From the NCBI GenBank assembly GCA_023391415.1, contig JAEWAY010000003.1, positions 186,001-250,000 of the forward strand: a stretch of DNA of 64,000 bases. Reading direction: 5' to 3'. Every line of letters starts with the position of its first letter. The first letter of the stretch is position 1. The DNA comes from Bacteroidota bacterium. GTDB taxonomy: Bacteria; Bacteroidota; Bacteroidia; Cytophagales; Cytophagaceae. This document shows, piece after piece, positions 26,088 to 34,377 of this stretch. Below the pieces are notes generated by a model. That model did not search any database. It saw only the letters and a list, made by a program, of their open reading frames with translations, and was not told the DNA's origin. The position numbers and the translations under genes are program-made.

Positions 26088-26540
26088 ATGATGAGTATGT
26101 ACAATTTTACTATTGCGCGGGAGGAGGAGAGAATGCTGAAAAATCTTGACGGATACGCGATGCTGGAAGATTTGCGTCAGTTGGCGCCATTCGGAAACTC
26201 GGCGCGGGTGTTTGATACGCACTATTTGCTCGCGTTTGATCTCTGCGGATCAATCAGCGCGCGAAAGCTCCAGATGAAAATTGACAAGAGGGGACGCCGC
26301 TTTTTTATTCAATTCTTTATTCAATCGTTCAATACGCGGAGGCGATACGTGCTCCGGAATATGTTGCTGCCTGAGGATTGCGTAAGAAAGGAAATCCGGT
26401 ATAAAGTGATTGACAATATATTGTTTGTTTCCATGCCCCGGCGGGGAGGTTCACGTTTTTCACTGAAAAGAATTTTGCGGACATATGGTGAGATCCTGAG
26501 CAAATTCGGGATAAGCGCCTGGCGAAAAAATAAGAGTTAG
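26088..26540 (+). CDS. Divergent Hsp20-like (alpha-crystallin) protein
   Basis: A 150-residue protein that I read as a distant small heat-shock protein. The stretch from FDTHYLLAFDLCGSISARKL to the end of the domain follows the alpha-crystallin order: a strand with the DLCG turn, a strand ending in Arg/Asn, then VLRNMLLPEDC for the conserved LPe turn, and IRYKVIDNILFVSMPRR for the GxL-v-lPk strand near residue 110. The usual GVL triplet is NIL here. The basic tail (SRFSLKRILRTYG) is unlike normal members. It lies 55 nt after the HtrA gene. Confidence in the gene is high, in the family moderate. Confidence 0.55.
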   Translation: MMSMYNFTIAREEERMLKNLDGYAMLEDLRQLAPFGNSARVFDTHYLLAFDLCGSISARKLQMKIDKRGRRFFIQFFIQSFNTRRRYVLRNMLLPEDCVRKEIRYKVIDNILFVSMPRRGGSRFSLKRILRTYGEILSKFGISAWRKNKS

Positions 26541-26588
26541 TTCATTATTAGAAATTGGTTAAAAGATTAATTTTAGGAAGGGTAGGAC

Positions 26589-27650
26589 ATGAAGATTGCA
26601 CAGATTTCTCCTTTATATGAAAGCGTTCCGCCACAAATGTATGGAGGAACGGAAAGAGTAGTAAGTTATCTTACGGACGAACTGGTTCGACAAGGACATA
26701 AGGTGTCTTTGTTCGCGTCGGGGGATTCGGTAACCAAAGCGAAACTGGTTCCGGTTTGCCCGGCCGCGCTTCGCTTAAACAAAGATTGTGTGGATCCGAT
26801 TACGCATCATGTGATCCAGATGGAATGTGTGAGGGAAATGATTAATGAGTTTGATATACTGCATTATCATACGGATTATCTTCATTTCGCTTTTAGCCAG
26901 AGCAACGCTAAGCCCCATGTTACGACTTTGCACGGAAGGCTTGATTTGCCTGATCTGAAATTTGTGTACAACAAGTTCGCCCATATGCCGGTAGTGTCTA
27001 TTTCAAATTCCCAGCGTTTTCCATTGCCGATGGCCAATTGGGTACGTACGGTTTATCATGGACTGCCTGAAGATTTATATTCGCTGGGTAGCGGCGATGG
27101 TGGATACGCGGCGTTTATCGGACGCGTATCTCCGGAAAAGAGAGTGGACAGGGCGATTGAGATCGCGTTGAAAGCGGGTGTTCCCTTAAAAATAGCCGCT
27201 AAGGTCGATAAAGTAGATCAGGAGTATTTTGAAAAGGAAATAAAGCATCTGATGGATCATCCGCTTATCGAGTTTGTAGGCGAGATCGGAGACGCTCAGA
27301 AGAATGACTTTCTGGGCGGCGCGCGGTGCCTGCTTTTCCCGATCGACTGGCCGGAGCCTTTTGGTATGGTGATGATTGAAGCCATGGCTTGCGGAACACC
27401 AGTGATCGCTTTTAAGAATGGCTCAGTGCCGGAAGTTATTGACGAAGATCTGACCGGTTATATTGTTTCCAGTGTGGACGAAGCGGTCGTAGCGGTAAAT
27501 AACCTCCATAAAATAAGCAGGGAGAAGTGCCGGAAGTTGTTTGAGGAGCGCTTTAGCGCCAGAAGAATGGCCGAAGACTATACGGAAACCTATCTGAAAA
27601 TCATTGAAAACAACAAGTCTCAGGGAAAAACATATATGGTGGCCAGCTAG
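26589..27650 (+). CDS. Glycosyltransferase family 4 protein
   Basis: A 353-residue GT-B fold glycosyltransferase. It begins MKIAQISPLYESVPPQMYGGTERVVSYLTDE, with the GGTE loop of the N-terminal Rossmann domain, and the C-terminal domain has YAAFIGRVSPEKRVDRAIEIA and the EX7E-type PEPFGMVMIEAMACGTPVIAF (two glutamates eight apart binding the nucleotide sugar). Cytosolic. The acceptor is unknown. It follows the Hsp20-like gene by 48 nt, so it may be cotranscribed, and ends at a strong terminator. Confidence 0.93.
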   Translation: MKIAQISPLYESVPPQMYGGTERVVSYLTDELVRQGHKVSLFASGDSVTKAKLVPVCPAALRLNKDCVDPITHHVIQMECVREMINEFDILHYHTDYLHFAFSQSNAKPHVTTLHGRLDLPDLKFVYNKFAHMPVVSISNSQRFPLPMANWVRTVYHGLPEDLYSLGSGDGGYAAFIGRVSPEKRVDRAIEIALKAGVPLKIAAKVDKVDQEYFEKEIKHLMDHPLIEFVGEIGDAQKNDFLGGARCLLFPIDWPEPFGMVMIEAMACGTPVIAFKNGSVPEVIDEDLTGYIVSSVDEAVVAVNNLHKISREKCRKLFEERFSARRMAEDYTETYLKIIENNKSQGKTYMVAS

Positions 27651-27675
27651 GGATATTTTTTATTCTTGGTATTAT

Positions 27676-27705
27676 GAGCGGGCCGAAATCTCGGCCCGCT
27701 TTTTA
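27676..27705 (+). terminator. Terminator after the glycosyltransferase gene
   Basis: GCGGGCCGA (27678-27686) pairs with TCGGCCCGC (27691-27699), followed by TTTTT. The T-run touches the convergent folE stop at 27703. Confidence 0.9.
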
Positions 27706-28398
27706 TAGGCTCAGGTATTTTAAAAACTCCTGTTTTACAACATCTTCATTGAACTTTCCTCCGAAGTGGGAAGTAGTGGTTTTGCTATCATAGTCTTTGA
27801 CGCCTCGAGATGAAACGCACATATGCCGGGCGTCAAGAATGACCGCCACGTCTTCGGTTTGCAGCGTTTCTTTCAGTTCATTGGCGATTTGCACGGTTAA
27901 TCTTTCCTGTACCTGAGGTCGTCTGGCATAGTATTGTACAATACGGTTGATTTTGGAAAGACCGATTACTTTGCCGCTTGATATGTAGGCGACATGGGCT
28001 TTTCCATATATGGGGACAAAATGATGCTCGCAATTGGAATAAAAGGTAATATCCTTTTCCACGAGCATTTCATTATAGTTGAACTTGTTTTCAAAAAGCT
28101 TTACGGCTGGTTTGTTTTTAGGATTTAAACCGCTAAAGATTTCTTGTACATACATTTTCGCTACCCGGTACGGCGTCCCTTTCAGGCTGTCGTCATTCAG
28201 GTCAAGGCCGATAATATGCATGATTTCTTTGAAGTGCTTGGCTATAAGTTCCATTTTTAGCTGATCGTCCATGTCGAAGGCGTCAGGTCGTAATGGTGTT
28301 TCCGCTGAAGAACCGGCATGCTCGTCCCCCATTTCCTCCGCGTTGATAAGGTTAAGGTTAGTCAACCGGGTATTCAACAAAGTTTCTTTCTGTTTCAT
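27703..28398 (-). CDS. folE: GTP cyclohydrolase I
   Basis: Converts GTP to 7,8-dihydroneopterin triphosphate, the first step to folate, biopterin and queuosine-type pterins. The 231-residue protein has the catalytic core from about residue 45: GTPYRVAKMYVQEIF, the zinc ligands in CEHHFVPIYGKAHVAY, and ARHMCVSSRGVKDYDSKT with the second Cys. The N-terminal 45 residues are an extra charged extension. The start lies inside the PTPS gene (41-nt overlap), a sign of tight coupling. Both are minus-strand. Confidence 0.97.
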   Translation of the reverse strand: MKQKETLLNTRLTNLNLINAEEMGDEHAGSSAETPLRPDAFDMDDQLKMELIAKHFKEIMHIIGLDLNDDSLKGTPYRVAKMYVQEIFSGLNPKNKPAVKLFENKFNYNEMLVEKDITFYSNCEHHFVPIYGKAHVAYISSGKVIGLSKINRIVQYYARRPQVQERLTVQIANELKETLQTEDVAVILDARHMCVSSRGVKDYDSKTTTSHFGGKFNEDVVKQEFLKYLSL

Positions 28399-28768
28399 AA
28401 AGGAGAATCTTAAGCTCGTACTCTGAATCTATTTCCTTTCTGAGTAAATTATATATGACGATAGCTATATTTTCGGCGGTTGGATTGAGGTTTTTAAATT
28501 CCTCTACATCCAGGTTCAGGTTTTTATGATCAAAGCGCTTTAGGATTTTATCCCGGATTACTCCGCTTAACCGCTTCATGTCGTATACATAGCCGGTCTC
28601 GGGATTTACGCTACCAGTGAGCTTCACAATCAATTCATAATTGTGTCCGTGATAGTTGGGATTATTGCATTTTCCGAAATATTCCCGGTTTCGCTCCGAA
28701 CTCCATAAAGGATTGTTTAATCGGTGCGCCGCGTTAAAGTGTTCTTTCCGGAAGACGGATGCTTTCAT
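28358..28768 (-). CDS. 6-pyruvoyl-tetrahydropterin synthase / 6-carboxytetrahydropterin synthase family
   Basis: Acts on dihydroneopterin triphosphate made by FolE. The 136-residue protein has the zinc-binding His of FNAAHRL and the KCNNPNYHGHNYEL motif, whose Cys and two His (HGH) are as in eukaryotic PTPS; QueD proteins more often have CxxxHGH. The C-terminal catalytic DHKNLNLD and the ILLYETERNFVEY are also present. The motif favours true 6-pyruvoyl-tetrahydropterin synthase, and hence biopterin synthesis, but QueD activity cannot be excluded without queC and queE in view. Confidence 0.85.
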   Translation of the reverse strand: MKASVFRKEHFNAAHRLNNPLWSSERNREYFGKCNNPNYHGHNYELIVKLTGSVNPETGYVYDMKRLSGVIRDKILKRFDHKNLNLDVEEFKNLNPTAENIAIVIYNLLRKEIDSEYELKILLYETERNFVEYPVD

Positions 28769-29012
28769 TCATTAAAACTTTCAACAATTGACCAGGAAAA
28801 TAAGTTTTTTCGCTATTTTAGAAAGTTAAAGATAACGTTTTTTACAGGAAATCCATAGCCGATTTACGCCATTGGATGATGAAAATACCGGAAACGCGGC
28901 GGAGCGGTGTCTGTTATCCCTGTTTTAGCGCAAGGTATCGCTTAAATTGAATTTTATGAAATTTTTTTCTGTAATGCTTAAAAATGGTTTAATAAAATTC
29001 GCTATGACTGTC

Positions 29013-29036
29013 TTATTTTGTATATTTACAAAATAA
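29013..29036. promoter_or_regulatory. Palindrome directly upstream of cysH
   Basis: Perfect 10-bp arms TTATTTTGTA (29013-29022) and TACAAAATAA (29027-29036) around a 4-nt centre. A -7-like box TATATTTA (29021-29028) lies inside it, so a protein bound here would compete with RNA polymerase. The same left arm recurs in the sulfite reductase leader at 48761-48770. Confidence 0.55.
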
Positions 29037-29047
29037 AATTCTGAGAT

Positions 29048-29704
29048 ATGACTTTTGATGAATTAAGCAAGAAGATAGGGGAGTATAACAGCAGAGGGTT
29101 GAAGCTCTTTACTACTTGTTCGTTTCAGACGCATTCTCTGGTATTGCTGCATATGCTGAGCAGAATTGATAAGTCGATTCCGGTTTATTTTATCAATACC
29201 GGATATCATTTTCCGGAAACATTGGCTTTCAGGGACAAGATTGTCGATTTGTTCGGGATTAACTTAAAGGAGACTTTTTCCTTTACGCCCAGAAATATGC
29301 AAAAAGACGCCGAAGGCAAATTGCTTTTTACTTCTGATCCGGATTTTTGTTGCTACCTGAATAAAGTGCAGCCACTAGAACCAATCCTTGCCGAAAATGA
29401 CGTTTGGATCAATGGAGTCAGAGCGGATCAAAGCGCCGTTCGTAAAAATTTTAAAGTGGAGGAAAGCGCGCCGCATGATGTTATCCGCTTTCATCCTATG
29501 CTTGACTGGAACTCTAAAATGATTCACATTTATCAAAAGGAATATGATCTTCCCAGACATCCCCTGGAAGAAAAGGGCTATTTCAGTATAGGTTGCGAGC
29601 CCTGTACCAGAAAGTTCGACCTTGAATGGAACGAGCGGGAAGGTCGCTGGTTTGGTCTCAAAAAAACGGAGTGTGGTTTAAATACGGATTTAGTTAAGAA
29701 ATAA
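29048..29704 (+). CDS. cysH: APS/PAPS reductase with a [4Fe-4S] cluster
   Basis: Reduces adenylylsulfate (probably APS) to sulfite with thioredoxin or glutathione. The 218-residue protein has the N-type ATP-pyrophosphatase fold with TCSFQTHSLVLLHML (P-loop-like), the CC pair in DPDFCCYLNKVQP, CEPC in YFSIGCEPCTRKFD that complete the Cys quartet for the Fe-S cluster, and the C-terminal ECGLN catalytic cysteine. The Fe-S cysteines favour APS as substrate. Followed 3 nt later by the epimerase gene. The promoter region contains the palindrome at 29013-29036. Confidence 0.9.
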   Translation: MTFDELSKKIGEYNSRGLKLFTTCSFQTHSLVLLHMLSRIDKSIPVYFINTGYHFPETLAFRDKIVDLFGINLKETFSFTPRNMQKDAEGKLLFTSDPDFCCYLNKVQPLEPILAENDVWINGVRADQSAVRKNFKVEESAPHDVIRFHPMLDWNSKMIHIYQKEYDLPRHPLEEKGYFSIGCEPCTRKFDLEWNEREGRWFGLKKTECGLNTDLVKK

Positions 29705-29707
29705 AAG

Positions 29708-30652
29708 ATGAATGTTTTAGTTACGGGAGGAGCCGGATATATTGGCGCGGAACTGGTTTATAAGCTTTCTCTTCAGGAGGATGTGAAGCAGGTGATTGTA
29801 TATGATAACCTGACGAGAGACAATTTTAACCTGTTTATAAGCAACAGGAACAGGATTTCCAATAATAAGGTAAAGTTTGAACTGGGCGACATATTGGATT
29901 CCCGAAAAATACGCAAGGTATTGAAAGATGTGGATGTAGTGTACCATTTGGCGGCCCGGGTCGATACTCCGTTTTCCAATATCGATTCACATTCCTTTGA
30001 GCAGGTAAACAACTGGGGCACCGCGGAGCTTCTGTACGCTGTCGAAGAGACGAAATCCGTTAAGCGGTTTATATATGTAAGCAGCACTTCCGTATACGGC
30101 TCCAGCAAAAAAATGGTGGATGAGACCACTGTTCCCAATCCCAGGACTTTCTACAGCATCTCCAAAATGAGGGGTGAGGAGCATGTGAAGCGCCTTCTTG
30201 AAAGAGGCCAGACGAGAGCCTCTATTGTCCGTTGCGGCAATGTATATGGATATACTCCAACGATCCGTTTCGATTCGGTGATTAACAAGTTTTTGTTCGA
30301 CGCGAATTTTAATAACAGGATATCCATTCATGGTAGCGGTAAACAGGCCCGTTCGTTTATTCATATCAATAAAGTGGTCGACGCGTTGGTCGCTTTTTTG
30401 ATCAGGGATATACCGCCGGCTATTTATAATCTGGTGGATAAGACCATCGAAATCCTCGACATAGTCGATGTAATGAAGGAGATATTTCCGGATCTTGAGT
30501 TTATTTTTATTAATCAGCATCTGGTTCTTAGGGAGTTGAAGGTAAGGCCTGACGAAGGGCTGGCGAAATATTATCAATTGCCGGAAAGCGACTTTAAACA
30601 AGAGCTCCTGGAGTTTAAGGATTGTTTCGCGTTTAGCTCTCTGACAGAGTAG
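29708..30652 (+). CDS. NAD-dependent sugar epimerase/dehydratase (extended SDR)
   Basis: A 314-residue extended short-chain dehydrogenase, most like UDP-glucose 4-epimerase-type enzymes. The N-terminal NAD motif is VTGGAGYIGAELVYKL (GxxGxxG at residues 7-12), Asp after the second strand (VIVYDNL), the Ser of SSTSVYG, and the catalytic YSISKMRGEEH (YxxxK near residue 150). Cytosolic nucleotide-sugar metabolism is likely. It is cotranscribed with cysH, 3 nt downstream, a pairing with no evident metabolic logic. Confidence 0.9.
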   Translation: MNVLVTGGAGYIGAELVYKLSLQEDVKQVIVYDNLTRDNFNLFISNRNRISNNKVKFELGDILDSRKIRKVLKDVDVVYHLAARVDTPFSNIDSHSFEQVNNWGTAELLYAVEETKSVKRFIYVSSTSVYGSSKKMVDETTVPNPRTFYSISKMRGEEHVKRLLERGQTRASIVRCGNVYGYTPTIRFDSVINKFLFDANFNNRISIHGSGKQARSFIHINKVVDALVAFLIRDIPPAIYNLVDKTIEILDIVDVMKEIFPDLEFIFINQHLVLRELKVRPDEGLAKYYQLPESDFKQELLEFKDCFAFSSLTE

Positions 30653-30670
30653 CCAGTCGCTATAGTATGA

Positions 30671-30732
30671 TCAGTATCAGGTCGAGTTCCTTAGATGATG
30701 TCAGAGGAAAGCCGCCTGATACTGAATTTTTT
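30671..30732 (+). terminator. Long hairpin terminator after the epimerase
   Basis: TCAGTATCAGG (30671-30681) pairs with CCTGATACTGA (30714-30724), with an inner TCCT/AGGA, followed by six T. Confidence 0.85.
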
Positions 30733-30816
30733 ATATGAAATTCAGGAGTAAGGACGAAAAAAACTGTTTTGGCGCTTCCACGTTGATATCTGATATATAA
30801 TTAATGAACGGATACT

Positions 30817-32466
30817 TTGGAGCATATCGAGCATATTGACCTGAAACCCGCTCCGGATCAGGTATACTGGACTATTGACAGGCACTGGAACGAAGAAGTG
30901 ATCTATTTTTTGCTGGTTGATCGTTTTTGCGACGGTAACGCGCGAATGATCATTCGGGAAGGAGTACCGGTAGATTGGCGAACCGGAGAACTGGAGAGTG
31001 TTTGTGGAGGTAATCTTAATGGGATACGGGCGAATCTGCCTTATCTGAAGCAGCTTGGGATCACGGCTATCTGGCTGTCGCCCGTTATGGAAAATAATCC
31101 GGAAAGCTATCATGGATACGCGATTCAGGATTTTTTGAGTGTTGATCCCCGTTTTGGTACACTCGATGACCTGAAGGCGCTGATCCGGGAAGCGCATGCT
31201 CTTGATTTAAGAGTCATATTGGATATTGTAATTAACCATACGGGTAACAACTGGCATTATTCGGAGCATAGACATCCGGTATACTATAGGGGACGCCGGT
31301 ACGATTTTGGAGCTTGGAGGTATCCGGACAAGCCTAAACCGCTTGAGTTGAGAAACGAAAAGTATTATAGAAAGCAGGGAGAGATCAGGCGCTGGGATGC
31401 CTTTCCGGAAACTCGTGAAGGTGACTTTTTCTCCTTAAAGAAGCTGTTGCTGGATGAATCCGCCGATGGTTTGCAAGTACAGGAAATCTTATTAAAAATC
31501 TACGCTTACTGGATTAAGGAGACGGATTGTGATGGCTTTCGTATCGATACGGTCAAGCATGCCGGAATGCTTCCGGTAAGCCGTTTCTGTGAAGGCATAA
31601 GAGCCTATTGTGAATCCATTGGGAAGAAAGATTTTTTTTTGTTCGGGGAGCTGACTGGAGGGGATCCTTTATTGGCCGCTTCGTTGAGCGGTAGTGAGGA
31701 TAATCAGGAACGTTTTTATAATGGTCCGGATTCCCTGCTTGATTTTCCGTTACATTTCGTCCTGGAGGCGGTAATTAAGGGGAAAGAGCCTTTTAAGTAT
31801 TTGAAAAAACGCTTTAAATCGAAAGAGCGCTATAAGCTTGGCGCGCCTCATCGGAGGTATGATTTGGTTACATTTCTTGACAATCACGATCAGGTGGGCG
31901 CTGTACTGAAGAAAAGAATCGGCGCGGAAATGTCTGAGAAGGAGTTATTGGCGGCATTGGCCATTTTGTTTTTTTTGCCGGGTATCCCCTGTATGTATTA
32001 TGGAACCGAGCAGCATCTTCGGGGGGCAGGTACGACTGATGGATGTATCCGGGAGCCTATGTTTTCGTCTGATGGACGGTTTTCTCTTTTGAATCCGCGA
32101 AAATGGCTTTATGGGGAAATCGCCCGGCTTTGCGAGGCGCGTAAGAACGCCGGGGTGTTTGGTTTGCCTGAGCTGTTTTTTAATGAACAGTTTGAGGACG
32201 CCGAATGCCTGCGAAAAGTACCGGGTGAGGAAAAAATGCTGGTATTTTCACGGTTGTCTCCGGATGAGCAGCTTGTATTGCTATTCAATCAGCAAAACAT
32301 TCCGAAGACCATATACGTAAAAATACTCAGGCCTTTAATAAGAGCCGATTTTGTTTATTCGATAGAAAATCCTCACGTGGAACTGGTCAATTCCATGCCT
32401 GAATCGCGTTCGTCCGGCTTAATTAAGGCGCTGCTGGCCCCTGGTGAGTTGGTTATTATAAAATAA
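30817..32466 (+). CDS. Alpha-amylase family glycoside hydrolase (GH13)
   Basis: A 549-residue cytosolic GH13 enzyme acting on alpha-glucans. The (beta/alpha)8 barrel is complete: the DIVINH region, the nucleophile Asp244 in DGFRIDTVKH, the acid/base Glu278 in LFGELTGGD, and Asp358 in FLDNHDQ, the transition-state stabiliser. A C-terminal beta domain follows (about 430-549). It starts with TTG at 30817; the ATG at 30804 is out of frame and gives only a 12-codon peptide, and an in-frame stop lies just upstream of the TTG. Neighbours (GH13, a sugar permease) suggest glucan use. Confidence 0.92.
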   Translation: MEHIEHIDLKPAPDQVYWTIDRHWNEEVIYFLLVDRFCDGNARMIIREGVPVDWRTGELESVCGGNLNGIRANLPYLKQLGITAIWLSPVMENNPESYHGYAIQDFLSVDPRFGTLDDLKALIREAHALDLRVILDIVINHTGNNWHYSEHRHPVYYRGRRYDFGAWRYPDKPKPLELRNEKYYRKQGEIRRWDAFPETREGDFFSLKKLLLDESADGLQVQEILLKIYAYWIKETDCDGFRIDTVKHAGMLPVSRFCEGIRAYCESIGKKDFFLFGELTGGDPLLAASLSGSEDNQERFYNGPDSLLDFPLHFVLEAVIKGKEPFKYLKKRFKSKERYKLGAPHRRYDLVTFLDNHDQVGAVLKKRIGAEMSEKELLAALAILFFLPGIPCMYYGTEQHLRGAGTTDGCIREPMFSSDGRFSLLNPRKWLYGEIARLCEARKNAGVFGLPELFFNEQFEDAECLRKVPGEEKMLVFSRLSPDEQLVLLFNQQNIPKTIYVKILRPLIRADFVYSIENPHVELVNSMPESRSSGLIKALLAPGELVIIK

Positions 32467-32498
32467 GCAGTTAACTTTATAATCCTATTCCGGACCCG

Positions 32499-33797
32499 AT
32501 GAGAAATACAGACCATAGTGAGCCCCGTACCGATCTTTCTGAAGCGAAAAGTGTGAGAATATTCACCTTTAGCGTGATGTTTTTCATGTGGGGGCTGATT
32601 ACTGTCCTTAACTCAATCCTTTCCGAGCATCTGGTATTTATTTTCAATGTTGATTATTCATTGTCGACGTTGATGAACCTTACTTTTTTTGGAGCTTACC
32701 TGATCGTGTCCATACCAGCGGGTTCCCTCCTCAACAAGGTTGGGTATAAGAGAGGGGTCTTGATCGGATGGATCGCCGCTACAGTAGGGTGTTTTGTGTT
32801 TAACGCGGCTGTTCTGAGCCGCTCGTATTACGTGTTTCTTTTCGCTTTGTTTATACTCGCGAGCGGTATCACCATACTGCAGGTGAGCGCGAATTTGTAT
32901 ATAATTCTTTATGGACGGGACGACAATAGCGCCAGCCGGTTAAACTTCGTCCAGGCGTTTAATTCTCTTGGAACACTGGTAGCGCCCTTTCTGGCCTCGT
33001 ACCTGCTGATGTACCTGACCAAACTCCCCAAGGACATCCTTAGCGGCATGGATACGAAAATCCGGATGGAAACGATGGCGGACTATGTGCATCTGCCTTA
33101 TTTGTTTTTAGGAACCTTGATGGCTTTTCTGGCGATATTCCTGTACAAGTCCAATATTAGCCATATTGATACGGAAAGTGTAAAACCTCTTAACAAAATC
33201 ACTTCACTCAGGAGGAGGCATGTTATGCACTTTCCCCAGTTGCGTCTTGGCGCCTTCGCGATTTTCGCCTATGTGGGCGCGGAGGTAGCGCTCGCCACTT
33301 ATCTGGGAGATTTCGCGGATGAGTTGAATGTGAAAATTTATTGGGGATTGGCGATGATCGGTCGGTTTATCGGGGCGCTCGCGCTGACGAGGATTAGTCC
33401 GCACAAGGCCGTTGGATTCGCCGCTATTATGGCCATGTGTATGGTGGTCGTGTCTACGTTGACGGAGGGAAGCATATCAATCTGGACGATTACTTTTATC
33501 GGGTTGTTCAACTCTATTCTGTTTCCTACCATATTCGCGTTGGGCGTCCACGGATTGGGTAAGTTTTCTGAAGAAGGTTCAGCTATTCTGGTCATGTTTA
33601 TAGTTGGAGGCGCGGTATTGCCTTTTATGGTGAAGAACTTTTCGTATGTTAATTATCATGTCGCCTTTATTATTCCGATCATATGTTATTTCTATATAGC
33701 CTTGTATGGATTGAAATTATCAAGGTATGAAAAGGAAGAGGTTGTAGGGGACGAATCCAGGGAGATGGAGGCGCTGGCGCGACAAAGCGCTCGATAA
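32499..33797 (+). CDS. Sugar MFS transporter (FucP/GluP type)
   Basis: A 432-residue permease with 12 transmembrane helices of the fucose/glucose-galactose:H+ symporter group. The N-terminal helix carries FFMWGLITVLNSIL and the loop after helix 2 has YLIVSIPAGSLLNKVGYKRGV, typical of the family; helix 4 has the LQVSANLYIILYG signature. The probable job is sugar uptake for the adjacent alpha-amylase pathway. The exact sugar is not evident. It follows the amylase by 32 nt. Confidence 0.9.
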   Translation: MRNTDHSEPRTDLSEAKSVRIFTFSVMFFMWGLITVLNSILSEHLVFIFNVDYSLSTLMNLTFFGAYLIVSIPAGSLLNKVGYKRGVLIGWIAATVGCFVFNAAVLSRSYYVFLFALFILASGITILQVSANLYIILYGRDDNSASRLNFVQAFNSLGTLVAPFLASYLLMYLTKLPKDILSGMDTKIRMETMADYVHLPYLFLGTLMAFLAIFLYKSNISHIDTESVKPLNKITSLRRRHVMHFPQLRLGAFAIFAYVGAEVALATYLGDFADELNVKIYWGLAMIGRFIGALALTRISPHKAVGFAAIMAMCMVVVSTLTEGSISIWTITFIGLFNSILFPTIFALGVHGLGKFSEEGSAILVMFIVGGAVLPFMVKNFSYVNYHVAFIIPIICYFYIALYGLKLSRYEKEEVVGDESREMEALARQSAR

Positions 33798-33821
33798 TGT
33801 ATACGTCCCAGAACATTATTT

Positions 33822-33863
33822 AAAAGAAAAAGGCTCCTGTTTACACGGAAGCCTTTTTCTTTT
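33822..33863 (+). terminator. Bidirectional terminator between the permease and the suf operon
   Basis: AAAAGAAAAAGGCT (33822-33835) pairs with AGCCTTTTTCTTTT (33850-33863). Both strands end in T-rich tails, serving the plus-strand permease and the minus-strand operon that ends at 33886. Confidence 0.85.
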
Positions 33864-33885
33864 AAGGATTTAGCTGTTCAGAGTG

Positions 33886-34305
33886 TTATCCCCGATATTC
33901 TTCAAATACGTTGACCAGGTGCTCACCGATCATGGTGGCGTTCCGGCCTTCTATGTGATGTCTTTCAATGAAATGAACCAGTTCGCCGTCTTTGAAAAAG
34001 GCGATGGAAGGCGAGGACGGAGGATAAGGCAGTGTATACTCCCTGGCCTTGGCGACAGCTTCTTTATCTACGCCAGCGAAGACAGTAGCGAGATTGTCAG
34101 GCTTGTAAGGGCTATTTTCCACCGCGTATTTTACTCCAGGTCTGGCGGCTCCGGCAGCGCAGCCGCATACAGAGTTTATAACAAGCAGTGTAGTGCCTTT
34201 GGCGTTGTCAAGATAATCTGAAACTTCCTGAGCGTTTTTTAACTCACGGAATCCGGCGTCGGTAAGATCCGCGCGCATGGGGGCTACTAATTGTTCAGGG
34301 TACAT
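33886..34305 (-). CDS. BrxA/BrxB-family bacilliredoxin
   Basis: A 139-residue thioredoxin-fold protein of the YphP/YqiW (BrxA/BrxB) family, with the redox motif CGC in NSVCGCAAGAARPG (about residue 52). Members remove bacillithiol from mixed disulfides or act as thiol-disulfide isomerases. It is the last gene of the suf cluster, 72 nt after the DUF59 gene, which fits a role in protecting Fe-S assembly or thiol proteins. Whether this organism makes bacillithiol cannot be told from the window. Confidence 0.9.
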   Translation of the reverse strand: MYPEQLVAPMRADLTDAGFRELKNAQEVSDYLDNAKGTTLLVINSVCGCAAGAARPGVKYAVENSPYKPDNLATVFAGVDKEAVAKAREYTLPYPPSSPSIAFFKDGELVHFIERHHIEGRNATMIGEHLVNVFEEYRG

Positions 34306-34377
34306 ATTATCGTATTTTTAGTGTTTAAATCTGATTCAAGTTAATTAGGAATTCTTGTTCTTACAGGCTGATAGCGG

